NCBI GenBank assembly: GCA_022826585.1
Contig: JAJDUR010000035.1
Coordinates: forward strand, 1-50,887
Length of the DNA stretch: 50,887 nucleotides
From: Dehalococcoidia bacterium
GTDB lineage: Bacteria > Chloroflexota > Dehalococcoidia > Tepidiformales > Tepidiformaceae
Reading direction: 5' to 3'
Below, one piece after another: positions 15,889-23,784 of this stretch; position 1 is the stretch's first letter, and every line of letters begins with the position of its first letter. A program made the translations under genes and the position numbers. A model generated the notes under the pieces. It saw only the letters and a list, made by a program, of their open reading frames with translations, was not told where the DNA came from and searched no databases.

Positions 15889-16850
15889 AGCTCTTCTCTG
15901 TGGCGGCTCACTCGCGGAAACAGAGCCTTGGTTCCAAGGCCAGGTTTATCAGCCCAGAGAAGGTAGACGGAGTTATTTGGCGTGTTATGTGCTAGAACCA
16001 ACGGCAGCGAGCAGCCGGCATAACCATGTTTGACATCGGGTCCGCCTTTCGCAAGATGCCTATCCATGATGCTTTCATCGTAGTAACGCTCCAGCAGCTC
16101 ATCAAAACGAGGATCTCGGCTGTCGGTCACCATGATGTCATCCTCAAGCAGGTACAGTGGCCTCACCGTGCACTCGGGCAGATCTTCTGTCCATAGGTCG
16201 GAGATTCTCTCCTCTAAGTCTTCCAGTGCTCGCCTAGTGGATAGATACAGCACGACATATACAGACCAGCTATTTAGGTCGATAAGCTGCGTTACTGCGT
16301 TCTCTTCTCGCAGTGTCCTTAGACATCTGATGATCTTGCCTTTTGCCTCTCCACCTTCTTTCCGAAGGAGTGAGTCGCCACTGCCCGAAAAGTCATCCAA
16401 AAGGAACACAGTATTGAAGCTCTCTTTAGATGAATCCCTTTCGAAAGAAGAAAGGTCTTGCCTCAGTTCTCGAACCATATCTTCAGACTTTTCTTGGGAA
16501 AGGAGATAGGTCCCATAAACCTGTTCATTGCTCAATCTCGCCATCCGACGAAAAACATCAACCCTCGCTCCATCACTAAGACCTAGGAAGAGGGCCTTGC
16601 GCTCGGCCTTCTTGAAGGAATCAGAAGACACAATCCGGCTTATTGAGTAATCTGAAACATTCAACTCCTCAGCAACCCGGCGAAGCAAAATATTGCGAAT
16701 ATGGTCGTGATAGCTCAACCCCACTAGGTACCGCATTTCCGCTTCAGACACAAAGAGCAACCTGGTCTTGACGAAGAGATAAGCGTCACGACGTTCCTCA
16801 GCTGTGTCAAAGTTAGCTAGCCAACTAGCCAGGCTTTCGATAAAATGCAT
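15885..16850 (-). CDS. Phosphoribosyltransferase-like protein (open portion downstream of an in-frame stop)
   Basis: A 321-residue frame from ATG 16850. The segment FNTVFLLDDFSGSGDSLLR matches the PRPP-binding loop of type I phosphoribosyltransferases (hydrophobic strand, two Asp, then a Gly/Ser/Thr loop) in the variant seen in PRTase-like proteins of conflict-type gene clusters. The N-terminal part is helical (RRDAYLFVKTRLLFVSEAEMRYL). The same frame stays open upstream after one TAA at 16884-16886, back to a GTG at 16985 that overlaps the previous gene's stop. The natural protein was therefore probably 366 residues, and this entry is what remains after a nonsense change or what is made by internal re-initiation. 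The stop overlaps the ATPase start by 4 nt. Confidence 0.75.
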   Translation of the reverse strand: MHFIESLASWLANFDTAEERRDAYLFVKTRLLFVSEAEMRYLVGLSYHDHIRNILLRRVAEELNVSDYSISRIVSSDSFKKAERKALFLGLSDGARVDVFRRMARLSNEQVYGTYLLSQEKSEDMVRELRQDLSSFERDSSKESFNTVFLLDDFSGSGDSLLRKEGGEAKGKIIRCLRTLREENAVTQLIDLNSWSVYVVLYLSTRRALEDLEERISDLWTEDLPECTVRPLYLLEDDIMVTDSRDPRFDELLERYYDESIMDRHLAKGGPDVKHGYAGCSLPLVLAHNTPNNSVYLLWADKPGLGTKALFPRVSRHREEL

Positions 16851-16883
16851 GCCAGTGGAAAACTGCTGATAAGCGTCGTATTT

Positions 16884-16985
16884 TTAGCTTGCCAAGGCCT
16901 GTAGGATGGGGCGCTCCTCGGCAACATCGGCGGGAGACCAACTCATCACCTCGGCTAGAAGCCGTTCAGCCAGAGCTTCCCTCAC
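16884..16985 (-). pseudogene. Severed N-terminal 33 codons of the PRTase-like gene
   Basis: GTG at 16985 overlaps the TGA of the SIS-HAD gene (GTGA junction, as at the other operon junctions). It opens a frame of 33 sense codons (starting REALAERLLAEVMSW, ending ERPILQALAS) closed by TAA at 16884-16886. The following codons (KYDAYQQFSTG) continue without interruption into the ATG at 16850. A single T-to-A change from TTA (Leu) would explain the stop. Alternatives: a genuine small protein with re-initiation at 16850, or a sequencing error. Confidence 0.65.
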
Positions 16986-18892
16986 GACACCGCCTCCACG
17001 AGGCGGCCTATCTCCAATGTGAAAGTTCCGCTGCCGAATTCCATTGCGTTGATATAGTCAAGTGCAGCCTGAGGACCTGTCCGGCCGGGAGCGGCCAGAT
17101 TCCAGGCCCATGATGGGTTCATTGGGCTATCTGCAACGCTCAGACTCAGCGGCGTGGACAGAAGGTGAAGGTCATTGCCACTCCACCTGCCGCTGTCCCC
17201 GACTCGCAATACGTTGCTCTTCTCTTCCCTCTCAGTGATCTGGGCGATGCATGCATTTACGACGGACAGCTTGGACACGCCTGGACCCAAGACGTCGATG
17301 GAGTGGGACGACCGTGTGACAGCGATGCCCGGGGGCCCGTCGACGGCTGCCAATTCGAGGATAAGGTCTAGAATCCAGACCAGGGGAACATTTCCCCGTG
17401 GCGTCAGAGTTATCTGATACGGTCTCGATTCGATCTCACATACATCCTTCAGGTGGGAGTGCCCCTCGAGAGTTGCGTTAAAGCTGGCAAGCGAGGGATC
17501 CATGTCCCCATGTCTTGGTGGGTCGCCTTCGCTCAGCCGAAGGACACAGCCACCGTTGTAATATCCGACAATGACCCTTTCCCAAGCTTCCTGTTCCAGG
17601 CTCTCCCTCATTGCTTGCCGAACGGAACGACCACGCCCGCTTGCAATGCCGAGGGTAATCCCATGATCAACGATTCTCGTCAGGGCCGTTGAAATATCCG
17701 GTGGAAGGCAACTGAACCGGTTGGCCTTCGGGCAAAGAGTCTCGTCGTAGTCGAATACGACGCCCTGGAACTCAGTGGTCCGTAGTGTGTCTAGATATCT
17801 GACAAGTGCCTCTTTGCTTGTAGCGACTGTGCTCGCCGGCCAGCGAGCCGGAAGACCGCCGAGCTTGCGTCGCAGCAGTAGGTCGGTCGAGGGCTTCGCG
17901 TGATGCCTGCTGGTGGAGCTCACGCTCATGCGATAGAGCCTGCGTCCGAACTGAGGCACACGCGGCCTGCCGGGGTCAAATGCCTGCAGAGACGCTATCT
18001 CTCCAATAAGGGATAGCCCTCCATTCACAAGTTCGATAGCCCCGAGGGGGCCATCGTTGGACGATTCCAAGCGGACGGTCCTTGTATTGGGAGGGAGAAC
18101 GGCGAGGGTCTTGTCAGCCAACTCTGACCACTCTGGCGTGACGAGAGCTACAACCGTAGTCGTCTCCCCTCGCCTTGCCAGCCAGTGATGTCGGCCGTGA
18201 GCGAAGTTTCGAAGATCGGCATAGTGCACATCGGCGAGGCCGCCCTCCACCAGCTTGGACTCTAGGTCCATAGCGGCTGCCGCTGCCCAGCCCGCGTAGA
18301 GAATGGAGTAGGTCGTTGGCGAAGGCACCAGAGGCGGTCCGATCCTCTGAGGTTTCGGGAGTCTGGAGGGAAGGAAGACCTCCCTGCCAGCAGCGGCGGC
18401 GTATGCGCGGTGGATGAGAACCATGAAAGACAGAAGGGAGTTCGTTGCCAGGAATCCATCCTTACCAATAGGCGGGCGGAAGTTGACGAGTCTGGCCCAG
18501 GGGTATTTTTTCCATTGGTTCGCAAGCTTCGAGCCTTCAGCGAACGTTATCGCGACCAATCCCCTTGGTTCGCCACGTGATGCAGACTCAAACGCCTTTA
18601 CGATGTCGGGATTGGAACCGCGGGCGCTAGCGAGTCCAATCGAGTAGTTGCTGAGCGAAGGTAGTGCCAGAAGATCAAGCGGAGTTCCATGCTTGGCAGG
18701 CATCCCCGTCCACTGCTCTTGTACCATGGCCCAATAGGCTGCGGCCGTGAGTGACCCCCCGGACCCAATTGCAAGGAAGGGATGGTCCCTTAGATCATGG
18801 ATGGCTTCGGCCAGCTCTTGAATGGGACACTGAGTTGCCCACTCATAGGTCTGAGCGAGTTCCTCCAGCTCGACGCTATAGGCCCTACCCAT
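16982..18892 (-). CDS. SIS (sugar isomerase) - HAD phosphatase fusion protein
   Basis: About 636 residues. The first half is a double SIS domain: AIGSGGSL near residue 42 is the phosphosugar-binding loop, and the second lobe contains RNFAHGRHHW near residue 230, typical of SIS active-site regions. The second half is a HAD phosphatase: motif I VFDYDETL near residue 380, SGRGRSVRQ near 420, and motif IV VGDSGRWSGND. The protein could isomerise and dephosphorylate a phosphosugar. ATG 18892 lies in ATGGGTAG with the stop of a small upstream frame; GTG 18904 is an alternative. The stop overlaps the GTG of the PRTase frame. It is the first recognisable gene of the five-gene operon. Confidence 0.85.
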   Translation of the reverse strand: MGRAYSVELEELAQTYEWATQCPIQELAEAIHDLRDHPFLAIGSGGSLTAAAYWAMVQEQWTGMPAKHGTPLDLLALPSLSNYSIGLASARGSNPDIVKAFESASRGEPRGLVAITFAEGSKLANQWKKYPWARLVNFRPPIGKDGFLATNSLLSFMVLIHRAYAAAAGREVFLPSRLPKPQRIGPPLVPSPTTYSILYAGWAAAAAMDLESKLVEGGLADVHYADLRNFAHGRHHWLARRGETTTVVALVTPEWSELADKTLAVLPPNTRTVRLESSNDGPLGAIELVNGGLSLIGEIASLQAFDPGRPRVPQFGRRLYRMSVSSTSRHHAKPSTDLLLRRKLGGLPARWPASTVATSKEALVRYLDTLRTTEFQGVVFDYDETLCPKANRFSCLPPDISTALTRIVDHGITLGIASGRGRSVRQAMRESLEQEAWERVIVGYYNGGCVLRLSEGDPPRHGDMDPSLASFNATLEGHSHLKDVCEIESRPYQITLTPRGNVPLVWILDLILELAAVDGPPGIAVTRSSHSIDVLGPGVSKLSVVNACIAQITEREEKSNVLRVGDSGRWSGNDLHLLSTPLSLSVADSPMNPSWAWNLAAPGRTGPQAALDYINAMEFGSGTFTLEIGRLVEAVS

Positions 18893-19109
18893 GATCCTCT
18901 TCACTCACTAGGCAGCGCTTCGTGTATCGCAGTCTGCCTTTGACTTCCTCGATTGTCAGCCTGTCAGCGGTCTGAAGGTGGGCTATCACCGGGAGCCGGT
19001 CAAGGGCAAACTGCTCGTCGAAGAGGCAGCAGCCCCCAGGTGTAGGGTCGGAAGGGCTTGCTGTTCGGTGCTCAAGGCGATCCGGCCGCGAACCTGCCGC
19101 CCTGAACAT
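18885..19109 (-). CDS. Small or truncated protein coupled to the SIS-HAD gene
   Basis: A 74-codon frame whose second half looks like real protein (FALDRLPVIAHLQTADRLTIEE, then VKGRLRYTKRC) and ends EEDHG. Its stop overlaps the SIS-HAD ATG in ATGGGTAG, the kind of junction used for coupled translation. Its first half (Arg/Ser/Pro-rich) does not look coding, and no ribosome binding site is clear. It is either a genuine short first gene or the C-terminal remnant of a longer operon gene lost upstream. Family not recognised. Confidence 0.45.
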   Translation of the reverse strand: MFRAAGSRPDRLEHRTASPSDPTPGGCCLFDEQFALDRLPVIAHLQTADRLTIEEVKGRLRYTKRCLVSEEDHG

Positions 19110-19575
19110 CCAGCGGGGCCGCGACCACGGCCTCCCGGACTAGGGGCTCTGGCTGGCGACCGCGGGCCTGAGCGACCTTGTGCCCATGTTCGTACGTCGG
19201 AGCGAAAGGGCCTCGTCGAGCGCGCGGCGAGAGGCTGAACAGTACCCGAGTGCGCGGCGGGCGGATCGGCCAAGACCGCCCCCGCGCTCGCGGCCGAGGG
19301 TGGGTCTTCCTAGGTCGACGACGCCCAGGCTGCGCCTGAGTAGGTCGCTTCTACTGCTTCCCGTTCGGCTCGGCTCAATCCGTGCCAAGAGCTGTCCGGC
19401 CTCGCATAGTCGGTGGTTATCGCTCCGGCACCGCAATTCGTGGGCAAAGAAAAGGACCCCGTGCGTTCCGGGGTCCCGTAGCCACGGTACATCGGCTGCA
19501 TTCGGCTGACGCCTACTAGCCGAACCGGCTGGCTCTCCCGATGGTAGTGTCCCGCAGCCGCGTTTGTAAACTCCC
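19110..19575. other. Gene-poor stretch between the five-gene operon and DUF3800 remnant
   Basis: Frames here are short and low-complexity and show no recognisable domain. The only structure I can support is the minus-strand terminator at 19445-19476. The stretch may contain the decayed 5' part of whatever gene ended at 18885. Confidence 0.4.
19445..19476 (-). terminator. Rho-independent terminator
   Basis: On the minus strand, GGACCCC and GGGGTCC form a perfect 7-bp stem around a 9-nt loop, followed at once by TTTTCTTT. It lies 100 nt after the DUF3800 remnant, whose transcription it would end, and so insulates the five-gene operon from it. Confidence 0.65.
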
Positions 19576-20272
19576 TCAGATGAGAACGATTCGGTTGGTG
19601 TACCGCCGACCGGTGTGGGTGGTCGCCGCGATGCGATGCGAACCGGTGATGGCCGCCAGCTGATTGTCGAGCGGCTCGAGGTTGGTATCGCCTTCGATCG
19701 CCCGGCGCCTGACGGCTGCTATGAGGTCCGCTACCTGGATCGGATGCGAGTTCAAGGAGTTGGCGTAGTAGATGGTGGGGTGGAGCGGCAGGCGTCGCGA
19801 AATCACGAAGCTCCCCACGCTGCTGCTCGCATGCGCATGAAGGTCTTGGTTCGACCAGTCCGACACGATGAAACCCGTCTCGTGCCGCGTTGCGCACTCC
19901 ACCGAGAAGTGCTCCACAAGCCCCTGGAGCTGGAGTGGCATGGTCGTCTGGAGCTCCATGGGGTGCATGAGCCGCCGCTTGTCGATGCTGACCGTGTACA
20001 CGGTGCAGTCGAGGTCGCCCAGGATGCGCATGGCTTCGGCGAGGAACTGACGGTTCTTCGAGCGCTTCCACGCGTTCGGTGCGAGCGTGCGCTTGGCCTT
20101 GACTTCCCAGGTGGCGGGGTCCCCGCGGTCCGGATAGAAGCGCGACTTGGCGCCCGCGACTCTCCGATGGAATGGAGAAGCCGCCAATGACGACGGCCTT
20201 GGTAGTGTCGCGGGCTGCGGGCTTCCCCGAGTCGTCGAGGAACAGAACTCGGCTGCTCGAAGGGCCGGGCAT
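19576..20272 (-). pseudogene. DUF3800 protein, frameshifted
   Basis: The N-terminal part (SSSRVLFLDDSG... KAVVIGGFSIPSE, from ATG 20272) has the FxDDSG motif of DUF3800, an RNase-H-like family. The middle and C-terminal part, with DLDCTVYTVSIDK and HPIQVADLIAAVRRR (a DUF3800 hallmark), lies in another frame starting near 20180. One base lost or gained around 20165-20180 separates them. If real, the gene is dead or recoded; if an assembly error, the intact protein is about 232 residues. DUF3800 genes often accompany phage and defence islands; function unknown. Confidence 0.75.
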
Positions 20273-20427
20273 GAACGCTCCAAACGGCGGCAAAGTGCAG
20301 GCGGCAACGCGGTATCGCGAGTTGTCTTGCGGCCAGTCCCCTGCGTGCATCGGCGACATGGCGGCGTGTGAGCGCAGATCATACAGGCCGCCATGAGGCC
20401 GATGGTGGAATGCGGCTTGTATGCTGG

Positions 20428-20574
20428 CTACAGGGCGAACAGCACCTCGAAGGTGGTACTGCCTACCGTCAAGTCAGGCCCACCAGACTGGACAAGATCG
20501 AGAACTTTCGCCCTCAGACTGGAGCTCGCGCTGTAGTGCTCCAGCGGTGCGATGGAGGGTGGGCAACTCAAGCC
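20428..20574 (-). repeat. Dispersed repeat copy A (C-terminal gene remnant?)
   Basis: About 55 bp around 20428-20486 is roughly 80 percent identical to 35775-35832. Read on the minus strand, both copies end the same way before TAG: copy A gives LTVGSTTFEVLFAL and copy B VTVGSTAFDLLFSL. Differences are mostly conservative (E/D, V/L, A/S), as expected for the tail of homologous proteins. Copy A stays open for 48 codons back to a TAG at 20577. The parent family is not recognised. No other gene is visible between 20272 and 20650. Confidence 0.45.
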
Positions 20575-20649
20575 CTAACGTCCGGTCGTGCGTCTCCTGG
20601 GTCATGGGTGTGCTAAGGCTCTCGCCCTGCTGGCCAACTTGTCCCCGAA

Positions 20650-21717
20650 CTAGGCGCTGAGAAGTTGAGTGATGTCCACCCCACCGACCCAGTCACTTGG
20701 CTGTCGGGCGTGGGGTACTTGCAGGAGTTCAGCAGGGAGGTGCGTCTCGACGCGGGGATTCAAAATCAGCCAGGGCTGATAGAAGCTCAGCGGGACAGCC
20801 GTTGCCCACGGGAGAGGGAACAGCCACACCGCGTGGCAGTTTCGGTATTGGGGCTTGCCGCCCTGGTCCGTCCAGAGCGAGTGCAGGATCCTGAATGCAT
20901 CCATCTCCGGCACGAAATTCAGCGTGGAGACAATCGCGGCGACCACGAAGGGGGCGTCCAGGCCGCTGGACCGCTTCTCGCTGGCCTTGCCCCTGATCTT
21001 GCCCGCCAGCAGATCATCTGACTCTTGAAGGTCGGCGGTAACGAGAGGCTGGATGAGGAAGGTTCCGGCTGTCGCCAGGCCGGTTGGGTTGGGGCGCAGC
21101 TCGACCTCAAGGCTCCAGTCTCCGTCACGAATCTCGGTGGTCGGACCCCGTTGGCCTTGCTCGAGTTGCTGCTCGACCTCGGAGCGGCTGTGGCTGTCCA
21201 TCAGCTTTTGGATCGGTGACACGAAGCGTGCCTTTGATGGCTGGCCGGTCAGTTCTCCGGTCACGTGGGGAATGAGGGAAAACTCCGGAGTGTCAAGCTC
21301 GTCGATCCACCCGAAGACAGTGTCCTCGGCGGCGGTAACGCGCCGATCGTCAGCAGTCGCGGAGATTGCCACTGCCTCGAGGTAGAACCGGCCGTCCTCT
21401 CCTGATGCGAGGAAGTCGGGCCTCTTGCTGGTGTGAGAGACGGCGGGGTGAACGTCGGCGGCGAATCCGAGGCGGAGCAGCAGCTCGTGGAGCATGAGCT
21501 CGAACCATGCGCTCTTGAATTGGTCGTCGTCGCCACTGGTGAATCGCCGTTTGAGGTCGAGCTTCCCGCTGGAAGGAAGCCTTGAGAACCAGTCGTTGCA
21601 CATCTCGCGGAACGCGGCAGCGCCAGCACCGGGTGCTTGGTTATATCCCTCGAAGAGGGAAAGGCGGCGGAGCTCGGACAGTCCCGCCGTGCGTTCAAAG
21701 TCGTCAAAGAGAACCAT
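20650..21717 (-). CDS. Predicted PDDEXK-like nuclease-fold protein, hypothetical
   Basis: A 355-residue protein. Its N-terminal half shows a restriction-nuclease-like pattern: helix with Glu (AWFELMLHELLLRLGF, Glu73/Glu78), then RPDF (Asp101), then a strand FYLEAVA (Glu114). The usual ExK lysine is replaced (EAV), a variant seen in hypothetical PDDEXK-like families. The C-terminal half has no recognised motif. ATG 21717 is chosen because GAGGTG lies upstream; a start at 21765 is possible. Isolated on the minus strand between two broken genes. A role in defence is suggested only by its location; it might be structurally nuclease-like but inactive. Confidence 0.7.
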   Translation of the reverse strand: MVLFDDFERTAGLSELRRLSLFEGYNQAPGAGAAAFREMCNDWFSRLPSSGKLDLKRRFTSGDDDQFKSAWFELMLHELLLRLGFAADVHPAVSHTSKRPDFLASGEDGRFYLEAVAISATADDRRVTAAEDTVFGWIDELDTPEFSLIPHVTGELTGQPSKARFVSPIQKLMDSHSRSEVEQQLEQGQRGPTTEIRDGDWSLEVELRPNPTGLATAGTFLIQPLVTADLQESDDLLAGKIRGKASEKRSSGLDAPFVVAAIVSTLNFVPEMDAFRILHSLWTDQGGKPQYRNCHAVWLFPLPWATAVPLSFYQPWLILNPRVETHLPAELLQVPHARQPSDWVGGVDITQLLSA

Positions 21718-21808
21718 CCGGGGCGACACCTCGGCGCTCGAAATCACTATACCGGTAGGGCACACGGCAGATGTGGAAGAGAGGCCGATTGACAGTGGGG
21801 CTGGACCG

Positions 21809-22548
21809 CTACGTGTCCCGACGCATCAGGCTGAACCGCTGCGCCGTGGGACCGATGAGCGGCTGTGAGGCGAGGAACACCGCAAGCGGTACGACTTCCT
21901 CAGGAGACTTGACCCACTCCGACGGATTCGCGGAAGCGACGGCCCCTGGGACCAACTCCTTGGCGTCGTGGCCCTGTGTGTCCACAGGCCCCGGGATCAG
22001 CTCGTTCACCGAGATCCGGTACTCGACGAGTTCCTGGGCGAGCACTCGTGTCAGCATGGAGAGTCCAGCCTTGGACGCGGCATACGCCGAGTTGCGTGGA
22101 GTGCCACGCTGCCCAAGCCCCGACCCGATGACAATGATCCGACCGCCCCCACGTGCTCGAAGGCGGGGGATTGCCGCGCGTGCACCCAGGTTGGAGCCGA
22201 TCAGGTTGAGCTCGACCGTGCGGCGCCAGGCTGTGCTGTCACCCTCCTCAACGGTCGCCGTAACGTAGGTGCCCCCCGCATTGAGTACGACCGTATCCAA
22301 GCCGCCGAACTCATCGGCGACCGCCGCGGTGGCGGTTTCGACGGCGGCCTCGTCCGTGATGTCGCAGCGCACGGCAAGCACCTGCCGCCAGCCGCGCGAA
22401 TGCGCGCAGCTGTGGACTCCAGGTCTGACCCGGTTCGAGCGAGGCAGCCAACTGCCGCGCCTTCAGCCGCGTTACCTTCCGCGAGCGCAGCACCGATCCC
22501 GCGGCTCGCGCCCGTCACTAGAACGACCTGCCCCTCAAGCTGACCCAC
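21809..22548 (-). pseudogene. SDR-family oxidoreductase, frameshifted
   Basis: The N-terminal frame from ATG 22548 carries the NAD(P)-binding motif LVTGASRGIGAALAEG. The remainder, with DTVVLNAGG (NAG motif), catalytic SAYAASKAG (YxxxK) and NELIPGPVDT, is in the next frame from about 22381. The two join if one G is restored in an AGGTG context near 22389. Without repair the protein loses its cofactor loop or its active site. Otherwise it is a standard classical SDR of about 246 residues with no metabolic neighbours in the island. Confidence 0.8.
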
Positions 22549-22784
22549 CGAGGCAGTCTATCCCTGCCTTGCGAGCGCCCGCCAACGCGAATGTTCCGGG
22601 CGAGCCAACGTGTGCCGTACCCAGAACGCGCTGGCGAAGACCGATGTCCGCGGCATCTCCCCTCCATTGGCCTGTCCGCTTGAGTAGGGAGCTTGTCCCG
22701 AATCGTGGCTACGCTGGGTCACACCGCAGTCTCCTTGACGAAGGAGTGAACGAGGATTTGGTCTCGGTGAGTGAGTTCGGCTGT

Positions 22785-23186
22785 TTAACTGAGGACCCTC
22801 AGTACTGGGGTGTCGAAAATGAAGCCGACGTAGAGGGCGCCGCCGGCGAGGGCATACGACACGAACCGAATGCCGCGAGCTCCAATTCTGGCACCACTGT
22901 GGACGTACGGCAGGTCGGGTTCCCCTACTGGCGTCGATGGACTCGATGCTACCCCGAACCAACGCGTCGTCAGTCGGAATGGCCACCGCTGCTCGTTCTT
23001 GTCGTCACCCCAGTTCACCGCGAGATCGGAAACTAACCGGCCGTTGAGTTCGTAGCTGGCATCCTTGCTCCCTGCTCTCACGACAGTCTCCTCATAGTGC
23101 GCGACGAAGGACAGCCAGCCCGCCAAGCCCTGTAGAAGCAGAGCCAGGCCGATGAGGACGGCGATGGCGATCTCAGGAGAGGTCAT
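22785..23186 (-). CDS. Small two-helix membrane protein
   Basis: A 133-residue protein with an N-terminal transmembrane helix (IAIAVLIGLALLLQGLAG) and a second near the C-terminus (FVSYALAGGALYVGFIF), with a soluble loop of about 80 residues between. Its start overlaps the end of the next upstream gene by a few nt. The two look alike: an N-terminal hydrophobic helix with LxG, a Trp/Lys-rich middle, and a C-terminal hydrophobic helix. They may be diverged paralogues. Family not recognised. Part of a three-gene operon starting at 23766. Confidence 0.65.
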   Translation of the reverse strand: MTSPEIAIAVLIGLALLLQGLAGWLSFVAHYEETVVRAGSKDASYELNGRLVSDLAVNWGDDKNEQRWPFRLTTRWFGVASSPSTPVGEPDLPYVHSGARIGARGIRFVSYALAGGALYVGFIFDTPVLRVLS

Positions 23187-23542
23187 GGCCACAGCCCTGA
23201 TGGGACTCCCCGTGCCGCAATGTTGGCCAGCAGCGTGGAAGCACCAACGAAGCGGCCAACACCACGAAACACGGGGGCGGACTCAGGGGTCATCCACGCC
23301 GCTCTTCCCCGTTGCACGGGGGTGAGTTCGCCATCGGACCGCTTCTTGACCCACAGTCGAATCCAGAGGGGCCAGCGGCGAGGGACTGCCAAGTCCCCCT
23401 TCGCACCAAATCCAAAATACTTCTCCTCGACTACCGCGCCGTGCGCGCACCAGCCCCCTAACAACTCCAGCATGATGGCCACCGCGAGACCTGCGACCGT
23501 AGCCCAATGCCCCACGGACTCGATAGGGATTCCTACTCCCAA
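23183..23542 (-). CDS. Small membrane protein, middle gene of three-gene operon
   Basis: A 119-residue protein with an N-terminal transmembrane helix (WATVAGLAVAIMLELLGGW) and a weakly hydrophobic C-terminus (FVGASTLLANIAA). It begins with TTG at 23542, 10 nt inside the preceding gene, and overlaps the following gene. I see no recognised domain. Overlaps on both sides suggest coupled translation. Confidence 0.6.
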   Translation of the reverse strand: MGVGIPIESVGHWATVAGLAVAIMLELLGGWCAHGAVVEEKYFGFGAKGDLAVPRRWPLWIRLWVKKRSDGELTPVQRGRAAWMTPESAPVFRGVGRFVGASTLLANIAARGVPSGLWP

Positions 23543-23766
23543 TCTGGGTAGAGCAGCCCCCGTTGGGGGACGTCATCCAGGGCCCTGAGCCGGAACAGAT
23601 CGCCCTCGACCTCACGTAGGGCGGCTTCGCGGTCTCCAGGCTCGTCGCCCTCGTAGTCCAAGGCCCGACGCACCTGCTGGTGAGCCTTCCTGGGGTTATC
23701 GACATCAGCGGCGGTCGGCGTCACGTTGCTCTGCGCCTGCTCGACCTGGTGGGTGAGTTGGGACAT
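23533..23766 (-). CDS. Small soluble hypothetical protein, first gene of three-gene operon
   Basis: A 77-residue acidic, probably helical protein (NPRKAHQQVRRALDYEGDE and DREAALREVEGDLFRLRAL). ATG 23766 has CGGAGAGC upstream. The last ten bases contain the TTG start of the next gene. No family recognised. It begins 18 nt after a restriction-endonuclease fragment on the same strand. Confidence 0.55.
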   Translation of the reverse strand: MSQLTHQVEQAQSNVTPTAADVDNPRKAHQQVRRALDYEGDEPGDREAALREVEGDLFRLRALDDVPQRGLLYPDWE

Positions 23767-23784
23767 CGGCAGCTCTCCGGGAAA

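Noticed and set aside
16884..16886. Recoding to selenocysteine or pyrrolysine at the interrupting stop
   Set aside because: The codon is TAA, not TGA or TAG, and no insertion-element-like structure was noticed nearby.
22558..22986. Minus-strand 142-codon frame upstream of the SDR
   Set aside because: Arg/Ser/Pro-rich without a domain; it overlaps the membrane-protein gene 22785-23186 in another frame.
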